Assembly (NCBI GenBank): GCA_030630245.1
Contig: DAOVNL010000023.1
Location: forward strand, 1 to 8,404
Direction of reading: 5' to 3'
Source: Candidatus Omnitrophota bacterium
Lineage (GTDB): Bacteria; Omnitrophota; Gorgyraeia; B26-G9
DNA: 8,404 nt
In this document: one piece after another, positions 1 to 6,761 of the stretch
How positions within the stretch are numbered: the stretch's first letter is position 1
How the letters are laid out: the number at the start of each line of letters is the position of its first letter
The notes under the pieces: generated by a model
What the model was told of the DNA's origin: nothing
Databases searched by the model: none
The model's input: only the letters and a program-made list of their open reading frames with translations
Translations under genes and position numbers: made by a program

Positions 1-746
1 AAATCGAGGCAGTTCTTTTGCGGGCTCAGGAATTGCCGCGCTATGTAGAAAATGGGGTTTTGGATTGCGGGATTACCGGAAAGGACTGGATATTGGAAAA
101 CAATGCCAGGGTCATTACGGTAACTGATATGGTATACGCAAAGCAAAGCTTGACGCCTGTACGCTGGGTTCTTGCCGTCTCCGACTCTTCAAATATCAGT
201 TCTGTAAAAGGTTTAAAGGGCAAGCGTATTGCTACGGAACTTGTGAATGTGACCAAAAAGTACCTGAAGGAAAACAAAGTAAAAGCCGATGTAGAGTTTA
301 GCTGGGGAGCAACAGAGGCTAAAGTGCCTGGGCTTGTTGATGCTATCGTTGAGCTTACTGAGACAGGTTCCAGTTTGCGTGCGAATAATCTGAAGATTAT
401 AGATACCATTTGTGAATCTACGACCCAGTTTATTGCTAATAAATCTTCTTGGGGGAATAAGTGGAAAAAAGACAAAATCAGCAATATCGCGCTGCTGCTT
501 AAAGGGGCGATCGCGGCTGAGGATAAAGTTGGATTGAAGTTTAACATACAGGAAAAGAATATAGAAAAGGTTCTGTCCTTAGTTCCTTCCATGAAGAACC
601 CTACTGTGTCCCATCTGAGCAGAAAGGGCTGGTATGCTCTGGAAATTGTTGCTGAGGAGAAAATTGTCAGGGACTTGATTCTGAAATTAAAAAAAGCCGG
701 AGCAGAGGCGATTATTGAATATAACTTAACAAAAGTAATACCCTGA
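1..746 (+). CDS. hisG: ATP phosphoribosyltransferase, long form, 5' truncated by window edge
   Basis: HisG catalyses the first step of histidine biosynthesis, joining ATP and PRPP to give phosphoribosyl-ATP in the cytoplasm. The reading frame is open from base 3 with no stop before 746, so the gene begins upstream; compared with a usual length near 290 residues, roughly 45 N-terminal residues are missing. Visible family features are the segment LDCGITGKDW, the stretch SWGATEAKVPGLVDAI, and the PRPP-binding motif around 339-390 (DAIVELTETGSSLRANNL). The C-terminal portion, from about base 545 (NIQEKNIEKVLSLVPSMKNP) to the stop, matches the regulatory HisG_C domain. This is therefore the long form, which binds histidine for feedback inhibition and does not need a HisZ partner. 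No other his gene is visible, so the rest of any his operon would lie upstream. A TTG at 18 is an internal codon, not the start. Family assignment is firm. Confidence 0.95.
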   Translation, partial: IEAVLLRAQELPRYVENGVLDCGITGKDWILENNARVITVTDMVYAKQSLTPVRWVLAVSDSSNISSVKGLKGKRIATELVNVTKKYLKENKVKADVEFSWGATEAKVPGLVDAIVELTETGSSLRANNLKIIDTICESTTQFIANKSSWGNKWKKDKISNIALLLKGAIAAEDKVGLKFNIQEKNIEKVLSLVPSMKNPTVSHLSRKGWYALEIVAEEKIVRDLILKLKKAGAEAIIEYNLTKVIP

Positions 747-766
747 ACCTTAAGAACAACAGGATA

Positions 767-808
767 GTTATAAGTTACGAGTTATAAGTGATGAGTGATA
801 AGTTATAA
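767..808 (+). repeat. Six tandem copies of a degenerate 7-base unit
   Basis: Six heptamers follow each other in perfect register: GTTATAA, GTTACGA, GTTATAA, GTGATGA, GTGATAA, GTTATAA, with consensus GTKAYRA. Three copies are identical, and the others differ at one to three positions. The block sits between the hisG stop and the Shine-Dalgarno sequence of the next gene. Short heptamer tandem repeats are known from cyanobacteria and occur in intergenic DNA of other environmental bacteria. No function can be assigned. The block is too short and has no spacers, so it is not a CRISPR array. Confidence 0.8.
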
Positions 809-833
809 AAAAACAAGCTACTTGCTTTGATTT

Positions 834-841
834 GAAGGAGG
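834..841 (+). promoter_or_regulatory. Strong ribosome binding site of the 31-residue basic protein gene
   Basis: GAAGGAGG lies 7 bases before the ATG at 849. It is a near-perfect Shine-Dalgarno sequence and is the main argument that this very short reading frame is a real, well-translated gene. Confidence 0.8.
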
Positions 842-848
842 AATTCGT

Positions 849-944
849 ATGCCGTGCGGTAAAAAGAGAAAACGTAAAAAAATATCTACTCACAAGAGAA
901 AAAAAAGATTGCGCAGAGACAGACATAAAAAGAAGAACTCATAA
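849..944 (+). CDS. 31-residue highly basic AURKAIP1/COX24-domain (bS22-like) protein
   Basis: The product begins MPCGKKRKRKKISTHKRKK and continues with RLRRDRHKKKNS, about two thirds lysine, arginine or histidine. This pattern (a short lead, a Lys/Arg block, STHKRKKRLRR, then RHKKK) resembles the AURKAIP1/COX24 domain (DUF1713) found in mitochondrial small-subunit protein mS38 and in small bacterial proteins such as mycobacterial bS22. The expected role is binding 16S rRNA in the small ribosomal subunit; this is known for relatives and inferred here. The start is well supported by the GAAGGAGG site 7 bases upstream. The gene is preceded by the heptamer repeat and followed after 15 bases by the TPR lipoprotein gene, so it may lead the operon. 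It is easily missed because of its size. The residue pattern was recognised by eye without alignment. Confidence 0.75.
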   Translation: MPCGKKRKRKKISTHKRKKRLRRDRHKKKNS

Positions 945-959
945 AAGGCAACAACTTTA

Positions 960-2525
960 ATGAAATATAACGCGGGATATTCCTTTAAGCTGGTAGTGGT
1001 ATTGCTTTTATTATCTGTTGCTATTAATGGTTGTGCTGGGAAAAAAGCAACTTTTAAGAAGAGCATCATAAATATAAAAAGCAGTCAACCGAAAAAGAAA
1101 ATTCCGGCGAAAAATTTGATTTCAAAAGCCTACGCACATTATTTGCGTGGGCTTTTATATGAGAAGCAGAATAAGGTTGTTGAGGCGATTAAGGAATATA
1201 ACCGTGCCGCTAATTACGACAGAAATTCCCCGACGATTCACATAAAACTGGGAACAGCATATTTCAAAAAAGGTGATTTTAATAATTCAATTGAGCAGTT
1301 GAAAAAAGTCCTGGAGATCGATCCGGAAAATATAAGAGTAAGGCTGCTCTTGGGGGTTATTTATACCGCGCTTGGTAATTTTGCTGATGCGGCAATATTG
1401 TATGAAGAAGTTATCAGGCTGGAACCTGAGAATACGCAGGCTAAGCTGAGCATCGCGGATCTGTATGTGCTTGAGCAGAAAATAGACAAAGCTATTCTTG
1501 TTTATGAAGAGCTTGCGGCTAAAGATATTCCTCTGCCTTATGTCTATTTTAACTTAGGAATGCTTTACACCCAGATCAATAAATATGAAAAAGCTTTGCC
1601 TTATCTGGAAAAAACAATAAGCCTTGAACCCAATTATTTAGAGGCTTATCTGGGGCTTGGATTAGTCTATGAATTAAAGAATGAAATTGAAAAATCGCGG
1701 CAGGCCTATGAAAAAGCGATCAAACTTAAACCGAAGAGCGCTCTTGCTTACTTCCGTTTGGGGCAGATGTATGTTGCCCGGGATTTGTTTGATAATGCCC
1801 TGGAGCAGTTTAAAAAGGTCTTGGAAATAAATCCGCGGGTTATTAATACTTATTTTGAAATCGCGCATATTTATTTAAAACAGGATAAGCATGAAGAGGC
1901 CATTGAAATTTTAGTAAGCGTAGAACCGCTTTTACAGGACAAATCGCGCTTGTTTCTATTAATGGGGCTGGCCTACGGATTGAAAGAGGATTTTCAAAAG
2001 GCAGAAGAGTATTATAATAAAACTATAAAGCTGATCCCTAAAGACGACCTGGTTTACTTCTATCTGGGAGCCATGTATGAAAAGCAGGGAAAAAGAGAAT
2101 TGGCAAAAGCACAGTTTGTGAAAACCCTTGAAATTAACCCTAATAATGCCGATGCGTGTAATTATCTGGGATATATGCATGCTGAAGACGGGGTAAATCT
2201 TAAAGAGGCGGCGGCTTTGATAAAAAAAGCTCTTGAAATAGAACCGGATAACGGGGCATATCTGGATTCTTTGGGATGGGTGTATTTTAAACAATGCAAC
2301 TTTGATAAGGCCTTGAAATTTTTAAAAAAGGCTATAGCGGTGCTGGACACGGATCCGGTTATTCATGACCATCTTGGGGACGCGTATTTGAAAAAGGGAT
2401 TAGAACATAAGGCACGTATTCATTGGAAGAAATCGTTGAAAATTGAACCTGGACAAAAATCAGTGCAGGAAAAACTGGATGCGCTTAATATGGATAACAG
2501 CGTGTTCGGCAATACTAAGAAGTAA
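960..2525 (+). CDS. TPR-repeat lipoprotein with about 13 tetratricopeptide repeats
   Basis: This is a 521-residue exported lipoprotein. Residues 1-24 form a signal peptide (MKYNAGYSFK, a hydrophobic LVVVLLLLSVA stretch, then INGC) with the lipobox cysteine at 25. After a basic linker (26-56), tetratricopeptide repeats run almost without a break from 57 to 499: about thirteen units of 34 residues, one of 35 at 397-431. Most end in the typical EIDPEN or KLKPKS pattern. Repeats 11-12 contain NYLGYMHAEDGVNLKEAA and AYLDSLGWVYFKQ, close to a conserved block in Gram-negative TPR lipoproteins of the Pseudomonas PA4667 type. TPR arrays form superhelical protein-binding scaffolds, so the likely role is assembling or tethering envelope proteins at a periplasm-facing membrane surface; the partner is unknown. 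The Shine-Dalgarno (AAAAGG, 943-948) is weak and 11 bases away. The FtsH-like protease gene follows after 19 bases. Confidence 0.88.
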   Translation: MKYNAGYSFKLVVVLLLLSVAINGCAGKKATFKKSIINIKSSQPKKKIPAKNLISKAYAHYLRGLLYEKQNKVVEAIKEYNRAANYDRNSPTIHIKLGTAYFKKGDFNNSIEQLKKVLEIDPENIRVRLLLGVIYTALGNFADAAILYEEVIRLEPENTQAKLSIADLYVLEQKIDKAILVYEELAAKDIPLPYVYFNLGMLYTQINKYEKALPYLEKTISLEPNYLEAYLGLGLVYELKNEIEKSRQAYEKAIKLKPKSALAYFRLGQMYVARDLFDNALEQFKKVLEINPRVINTYFEIAHIYLKQDKHEEAIEILVSVEPLLQDKSRLFLLMGLAYGLKEDFQKAEEYYNKTIKLIPKDDLVYFYLGAMYEKQGKRELAKAQFVKTLEINPNNADACNYLGYMHAEDGVNLKEAAALIKKALEIEPDNGAYLDSLGWVYFKQCNFDKALKFLKKAIAVLDTDPVIHDHLGDAYLKKGLEHKARIHWKKSLKIEPGQKSVQEKLDALNMDNSVFGNTKK

Positions 2526-2531
2526 GGGATG

Positions 2532-2541
2532 AAAAGGAGGT
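2532..2541 (+). promoter_or_regulatory. Consensus ribosome binding site of the FtsH-like gene
   Basis: AAAAGGAGGT precedes the ATG at 2545, with only three or four bases between. It includes the full AAGGAGGT complement of the 16S rRNA tail, the best match in the window, which supports this start and efficient translation. Confidence 0.75.
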
Positions 2542-2544
2542 CTT

Positions 2545-4164
2545 ATGAATCCATGGGGTAGAAAGCTCAAAATTTTCTTTGAAGACCATTGGGTAGTAGT
2601 CGTAGCTGTTTTTGTCGCGATTGTGCTCATTGTACTCTCAGCTATCGGCATGGCACAGCTTGAATCATACGCGCGAATAACTGCCCTGGCTAATATGCCC
2701 TTATGGATACTGGTCATGCTTATCAGCGGCTGCATTACTGCTTTTATCTATGTTTCTGTAATGTTTGGTTATATGGGAAAGATGAAACAGTCTAAGGTTG
2801 ATAGGAGTAAGGTAAATGTTAAGTTTTCTGATGTTATTGGAATTGATCAGGCAGTTGAAGAGGCCCGTGAAGTTACGCAATTACTTCTTGACCGCTCACG
2901 TCTAAAAAATATAGGAGCGCAGTTTGTTAAAGGGATTCTTATGGTAGGACCTCCCGGTTGCGGAAAAACTTATCTGGCAAAAGCGATCGCTACAGAAACA
3001 GGGGTTCCTTTTTTAAGTTTATCCGGTTCTGAATTTGTGGAAATGTTTGTGGGAGTCGGAGCAAGCAGGGTAAGAAAATTATTTAAAAACGCCAGAAGGT
3101 TAGCCTATTCCCACGGCGGCTGCATAATCTTTATTGATGAAATTGATGCTATAGGACGAGTACGCGCGTTTAGTTTTGGCGGAGGGCAGGAAACTAATAA
3201 TACGCTTAACCAGCTGCTGGTTGAGCTTGATGGTGTAACCACAAGTGCTAACGTTGTTATTATTGGAGCAACTAATGCTGCTGAGGGGCATCTTGATCCG
3301 GCTTTGATGCGTCCGGGAAGATTTGACCGCAAGATTTATTTCAACCTGCCGGATGTTGACCAGAGAGCACAGATTTTCAGCTATTACCTGAAAAAGGTTA
3401 AGAGCGATCCGAACCTGGATGTAGGACGGCTTGCCCGCCAAACGGTCGGTAAAACACCTGCTGACATTGAAAATGTCGTAAGAGAAGCAGCATTAGTAGC
3501 AGCTCGATATAAAAAGGACCATATCTCTCATAAGGAATTAAGTGAGGCTATGGAGCGTATTGACCTTGGGCTGAAGCATCGCATGAAAATGCTTCCGCTT
3601 GAAAAGGAAATGACCGCTTATCACGAAGCGGGACATCTTATTGTTACATTTTTACTGCATCCGTATAATGATGTTTTCAAGGCCTCAATTATACCAAGAC
3701 GTGGTTCTTTGGGCGTGGTTCATCCCCAACCAAGAGATGAATGGCATGGCAAGAGTATAGAGGCCCTTTTAGCTGATATTAAGACCTGTCTTGCCGGTTA
3801 TGTTGCTGAGCGGGTTAAATATAATACTTCCACAAGCGGCGTTTCTTCGGATTTCAGGCATGCAATGACGCTTGCGCATACAATGGTCTGGAGCTTAGGG
3901 ATGGGAGTATCCGGGCATGTCGGGGATTACGCGGTAATTCCCCCTGAGCAGTTATCTGATTCCATAAAACAGCGCTTAAATGAAGAGTCGAATCAGATAC
4001 TCAAGAAATGTTTGAAAGAGGTTGAAGATCTGTTGAAAAAGGAAAGGGCAATCCTGGATCGATTCGCGAAAGAGCTGATTGAAAAAGAAGAACTGGAATA
4101 TGACGATATTGAGGCAATATTTAAAGAATATGATAAAAAGCCGGCACCGCCGTTTGGTTCGTAA
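2545..4164 (+). CDS. FtsH-like membrane AAA+ zinc metalloprotease with minimal periplasmic loop
   Basis: FtsH-type proteases are inner-membrane hexamers that unfold proteins with ATP and degrade them on the cytoplasmic side. At 539 residues this one is shorter than the usual 610-650. Two membrane segments (about 16-38 and 52-77) are separated by only about 13 residues, where typical FtsH has a folded periplasmic domain of roughly 70. The AAA+ module follows: Walker A GPPGCGKT (135-142), aromatic pore motif FVG (168-170), Walker B IIFIDEID (D198, E199), and arginine fingers in RPGRFDR (R259, R262). The peptidase domain has the zinc motif HEAGH (360-364) and a candidate third ligand D436 in VSSDF. 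All catalytic residues are present, so it should be active. The sensor segment GRVRAFSFGGGQETNNTLNQ and the NAAEGH before LDPAL differ from typical FtsH. It may be a second, specialised paralog, so the symbol ftsH is withheld. Lipoprotein genes flank it, the downstream one overlapping by 35 bases. Confidence 0.93.
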   Translation: MNPWGRKLKIFFEDHWVVVVAVFVAIVLIVLSAIGMAQLESYARITALANMPLWILVMLISGCITAFIYVSVMFGYMGKMKQSKVDRSKVNVKFSDVIGIDQAVEEAREVTQLLLDRSRLKNIGAQFVKGILMVGPPGCGKTYLAKAIATETGVPFLSLSGSEFVEMFVGVGASRVRKLFKNARRLAYSHGGCIIFIDEIDAIGRVRAFSFGGGQETNNTLNQLLVELDGVTTSANVVIIGATNAAEGHLDPALMRPGRFDRKIYFNLPDVDQRAQIFSYYLKKVKSDPNLDVGRLARQTVGKTPADIENVVREAALVAARYKKDHISHKELSEAMERIDLGLKHRMKMLPLEKEMTAYHEAGHLIVTFLLHPYNDVFKASIIPRRGSLGVVHPQPRDEWHGKSIEALLADIKTCLAGYVAERVKYNTSTSGVSSDFRHAMTLAHTMVWSLGMGVSGHVGDYAVIPPEQLSDSIKQRLNEESNQILKKCLKEVEDLLKKERAILDRFAKELIEKEELEYDDIEAIFKEYDKKPAPPFGS

Positions 4165-4981
4165 TTTATTTTTAATAGGCTTATTTGTAAGTTTTGTCTG
4201 CAGTGGATGCGCTCCATCGTACCCAAAGGATAAACTCGCGGAAACACTGATAAATGTCTGCAAAAAAGAGTATGATGTTGAAATACAGGCAAAACTTGTC
4301 GGTAAAACTATAGTTGTATTTATACCGCTTGATGAACTTTTTGATTTAAAACTGGATATATTGCCTGATGCGGTTGAAAAAATCGAAGACGTAATCTTAA
4401 CTACGTCCCGTGCGCTTTTCAGTACAGATGCCGAAGTGGATTTTTATATGATTATCGCGGCTGATGTAAAGACTACCGCGGCTGAAGTTTTTTTGGTAAG
4501 GTATATGGATGATGTGTATAAGTTCATGTATGGCTGGATAAATCGGGAAGATTACTCCAGGAGAATACTCTGGCAGGTAAATTTTGACCCAAAGCTGCTC
4601 AAAAGTTCCTTTTTTGATTTTGACGTTGAAGAAATAACTTTGCCTGGGTTTTTAGCCCAGCAGATCGCGCAAAGATCAAATAAGATCTTTGCAGCTTCGG
4701 TTGTTCATAAAATAAAAATAAATTCGGAATTTGATCCCCGGACACAGCGGTTTTTCTTCTCTGTTGTTTCAGCGGATAACACCAGATTCCAGAAAATATA
4801 TCTGCCGATTATCGCGAATATCGCCGACAATGTCCTGGCGGATTACAAGTTTGAAGCTTTTAGTGAGATAGTCATAAGAAACGCGTTGTTGCGGAATTTT
4901 GTCGTAATTACGAAAAATGACAGGGAAGAATATCGTAAGGTGGATATTGACGAGTTGTTGACCCTGCCTTTTTATAAATGA
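4130..4981 (+). CDS. Predicted lipoprotein of unknown function
   Basis: I do not recognise this 283-residue protein. From the ATG at 4130 it begins with basic residues (MIKSRHRRLVRN), a hydrophobic stretch (LFLIGLFVSFVC) and SGC, giving a lipobox-like site with the cysteine at 27; cysteine rather than leucine at position -3 is unusual. The mature part is mixed alpha/beta in character, with hydrophobic strand-like runs (KTIVVFIPLDELF, DFYMIIAADVK), a YMDDVYKFMYGW segment, and no repeats or further membrane spans. The frame is open back to an ATG at 4079, but that start lacks a good ribosome site and would bury the signal peptide. A TTG at 4154 is another alternative and still leaves a signal-like leader. 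The gene overlaps the FtsH-like gene by 35 bases, which suggests translational coupling and a shared envelope job; that function is inference. Transketolase follows after 21 bases. Confidence 0.75.
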   Translation: MIKSRHRRLVRNLFLIGLFVSFVCSGCAPSYPKDKLAETLINVCKKEYDVEIQAKLVGKTIVVFIPLDELFDLKLDILPDAVEKIEDVILTTSRALFSTDAEVDFYMIIAADVKTTAAEVFLVRYMDDVYKFMYGWINREDYSRRILWQVNFDPKLLKSSFFDFDVEEITLPGFLAQQIAQRSNKIFAASVVHKIKINSEFDPRTQRFFFSVVSADNTRFQKIYLPIIANIADNVLADYKFEAFSEIVIRNALLRNFVVITKNDREEYRKVDIDELLTLPFYK

Positions 4982-4987
4982 GTATGC

Positions 4988-4994
4988 AAAGGAG
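4988..4994 (+). promoter_or_regulatory. Ribosome binding site deciding the GTG start of transketolase N
   Basis: AAAGGAG ends 8 bases before the GTG at 5003. An in-frame GTG at 4994 overlaps this site itself and so cannot use it, which favours the 5003 start. Confidence 0.7.
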
Positions 4995-5002
4995 TGAATA
5001 AG

Positions 5003-5815
5003 GTGAACGAAAAAGACCTAACAAAAAAAGCGGCCCGGATGAGGAGAGATGTTATCAGGATGCTTGAAATTGCCGGCTCGGGGCACCCGGGAGGATCATT
5101 ATCGGCAGCAGACATACTGACTTGTTTATTTTTTAATGTGCTGCGTCACAGGCCCCGGGAGCCTCAGTGGCCTGACCGGGACCGGTTCCATATGTCAAAA
5201 GGGCATTGTTGTCCTATATGGTACGCGCTTTTGGCTGATTTTGGATATTTTCCCAAAAAGGAACTTGAGTCATTGCGTTCTTTAGGAGCCCTGCTGCAGG
5301 GGCATCCTGATTCTAAGATTCCCGGTGTTGATGTTGCCAGCGGGTCCTTGGGGCAAGGGCTTTCTGTGTCAATGGGCATGGCGCTGGCAGGGAAAATGGA
5401 TAATAAGGATTATAGAGTTTACTGTCTTTTGGGTGATGGAGAAATTCAGGAAGGAAATGTTTGGGAAGCTGCCATGGCCTGTGCTCACTTTAAATGCGAT
5501 AATCTTTGCGCGATATTAGACCACAATAGATTCCAAATTGACGGCCGGGTCGAAGATATTATGAATATTGAACCGATTGCGGACAAGTGGAAAGCTTTTG
5601 GCTGGGAGGTTATTGGAATTGATGGACATAATATAAACGAGATTCTTAATGCCTTTGAGCAAGCAAAAAAAATAAAGAATAAACCGACAATTATAATTGC
5701 TAAAACAATAAAAGGTAAGGATGTCTCATTTATGGAAAATGTGGTGGATTTTCATGGTAGAGCGCCTACTCAAGAAGAAGCGGTTATTGCTTTAAAGGAG
5801 TTGGCTGATGAGTAA
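5003..5815 (+). CDS. Transketolase, N-terminal (TPP-binding) subunit
   Basis: This is the thiamine-diphosphate-binding half of a transketolase encoded as two genes. Together with the next protein it should move two-carbon units between sugar phosphates in the non-oxidative pentose phosphate pathway. The 270-residue product (start chosen at GTG 5003) shows GSGHPGGSLSAADIL near the N-terminus, DRFHMSKGHCCPIWYALL, GSLGQGLSVSMGMALAG, and the pyrophosphate/Mg motif GDG (144-146) ending in N175 (LDHNRF). The C-terminal FMENVVDFHGRAPTQEEA is also typical of the family. About 270 residues is the normal size for split N-halves, so this is not a truncated full-length gene. It overlaps the C-half gene by 8 bases (ATGAGTAA), as expected for subunits made in equal amounts. 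A related two-subunit enzyme acting on another ketose donor cannot be excluded from sequence alone. Confidence 0.93.
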   Translation: MNEKDLTKKAARMRRDVIRMLEIAGSGHPGGSLSAADILTCLFFNVLRHRPREPQWPDRDRFHMSKGHCCPIWYALLADFGYFPKKELESLRSLGALLQGHPDSKIPGVDVASGSLGQGLSVSMGMALAGKMDNKDYRVYCLLGDGEIQEGNVWEAAMACAHFKCDNLCAILDHNRFQIDGRVEDIMNIEPIADKWKAFGWEVIGIDGHNINEILNAFEQAKKIKNKPTIIIAKTIKGKDVSFMENVVDFHGRAPTQEEAVIALKELADE

Positions 5816-6749
5816 AGAGATGATGTATCAAAGGGATGTGTACGGTAACACCCTGGTAGAGCTGGGCAAAGAGGATAAAAGCATTGTTGTTTTAGACGCG
5901 GATTTATCCGGTTCTACAAGGACCTCTTTTTTTAACCGGGAATTTCCGGATAGATTTTTTAATTTTGGAGTTGCTGAACAAAATATGATATCAACAGCAG
6001 CGGGGCTGGCAAGCTGCGGTAAAACTGTATTTGCTTCAACCTTTGCCATGTTTGCTACAGGCAGGGCGTGGGATCAGCTGAGGAATTCAGTATGTTACAG
6101 CAATATGAATGTGAAGATAGTAGGTACGCATGCCGGCATTACTGTAGGGCCTGACGGGGCCACCCACCAGGCTTTGGAAGATATCGCTTTAATGCGTGTT
6201 ATTCCTAATATGACTGTTATCGTGCCCTGTGACGGTCCCCAGACAAAAGACGCGATAAAAGCAGCCGCAAAAATGCAAGGGCCGGTTTATGTGCGCCTGG
6301 GCAGAGCAAAGGTTCCTACAATAGAGGGATTGGGAAACTTTGAGCTTGGCAAGGCAAATGTTTTGAAACATGGCTTGGATATAGCTATCTTCGCCTGCGG
6401 GATCATGATCCAGCAGGCGCTAATCGCGTCAGAGGAGCTGTCAAAATCCGCGATAGAGTGTTCTGTGATCAATATGCATACTATTAAACCGCTTGATGTT
6501 GATACTATCGAGAAGATAACCGAGCAAGTCAATTCAATAATTATCTGCGAAGAACATTCAGTTATCGGCGGTTTAGGCTGTGCTATTGAAGAGGTTCTTG
6601 CTCAAAGAGGCCGGGGAGTGCGGGTTGCCAGAATTGGGGTTAATAACCGCTTTGGGCAATCAGGAAATTCCAAGGATTTATTAAAGGAATATAATCTCCA
6701 AGCTGAAGATATAATTGAGGCTGCCAAAAAGCTGCATAGCAAATCCTGA
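5808..6749 (+). CDS. Transketolase, C-terminal subunit
   Basis: This is the partner half of the split transketolase, carrying the pyrimidine-binding and C-terminal domains. In 313 residues it shows VVLDADLSGST (27-37), FNFGVAEQNM with the conserved glutamate E57 that activates the thiamine cofactor, the ASTFAMFATGRAWDQLRN stretch (76-93), and GPDGATHQALEDIALMR (from 114). The C-terminal domain runs from about residue 185 to the end, with INMHTIKPLD and EEHSVIGGLG typical of the transketolase C domain. The start ATG overlaps the end of the N-half gene and has AAAGGAG (5794-5800) 7 bases upstream. The active site would form between the two polypeptides. The spacer to ispE is only 12 bases, so it sits in the same transcript as an isoprenoid-pathway gene. 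The motifs favour transketolase over deoxyxylulose-phosphate synthase, which is normally one longer chain. Confidence 0.93.
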   Translation: MSKEMMYQRDVYGNTLVELGKEDKSIVVLDADLSGSTRTSFFNREFPDRFFNFGVAEQNMISTAAGLASCGKTVFASTFAMFATGRAWDQLRNSVCYSNMNVKIVGTHAGITVGPDGATHQALEDIALMRVIPNMTVIVPCDGPQTKDAIKAAAKMQGPVYVRLGRAKVPTIEGLGNFELGKANVLKHGLDIAIFACGIMIQQALIASEELSKSAIECSVINMHTIKPLDVDTIEKITEQVNSIIICEEHSVIGGLGCAIEEVLAQRGRGVRVARIGVNNRFGQSGNSKDLLKEYNLQAEDIIEAAKKLHSKS

Positions 6750-6761
6750 AGGTGCTGTTTT

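Noticed and set aside
41..592. Minus-strand reading frame of 183 codons
   Set aside because: It is wholly antisense to hisG, whose motifs are unmistakable; the serine- and phenylalanine-rich product looks like no real protein.
767..808. Possible CRISPR-like repeats
   Set aside because: The units are only 7 bases, directly adjacent, with no spacers and no cas genes nearby.
4079..4129. Upstream ATG giving a 300-residue version of the second lipoprotein
   Set aside because: It would lengthen the overlap with the FtsH-like gene and put 17 charged residues before the signal peptide; the ATG at 4130 gives a normal lipoprotein leader.
5325..5519. 64-codon plus-strand frame inside transketolase N
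   Set aside because: It is an out-of-frame shadow of the GSLGQG to GDGEIQEG region, whose real frame has clear motifs.
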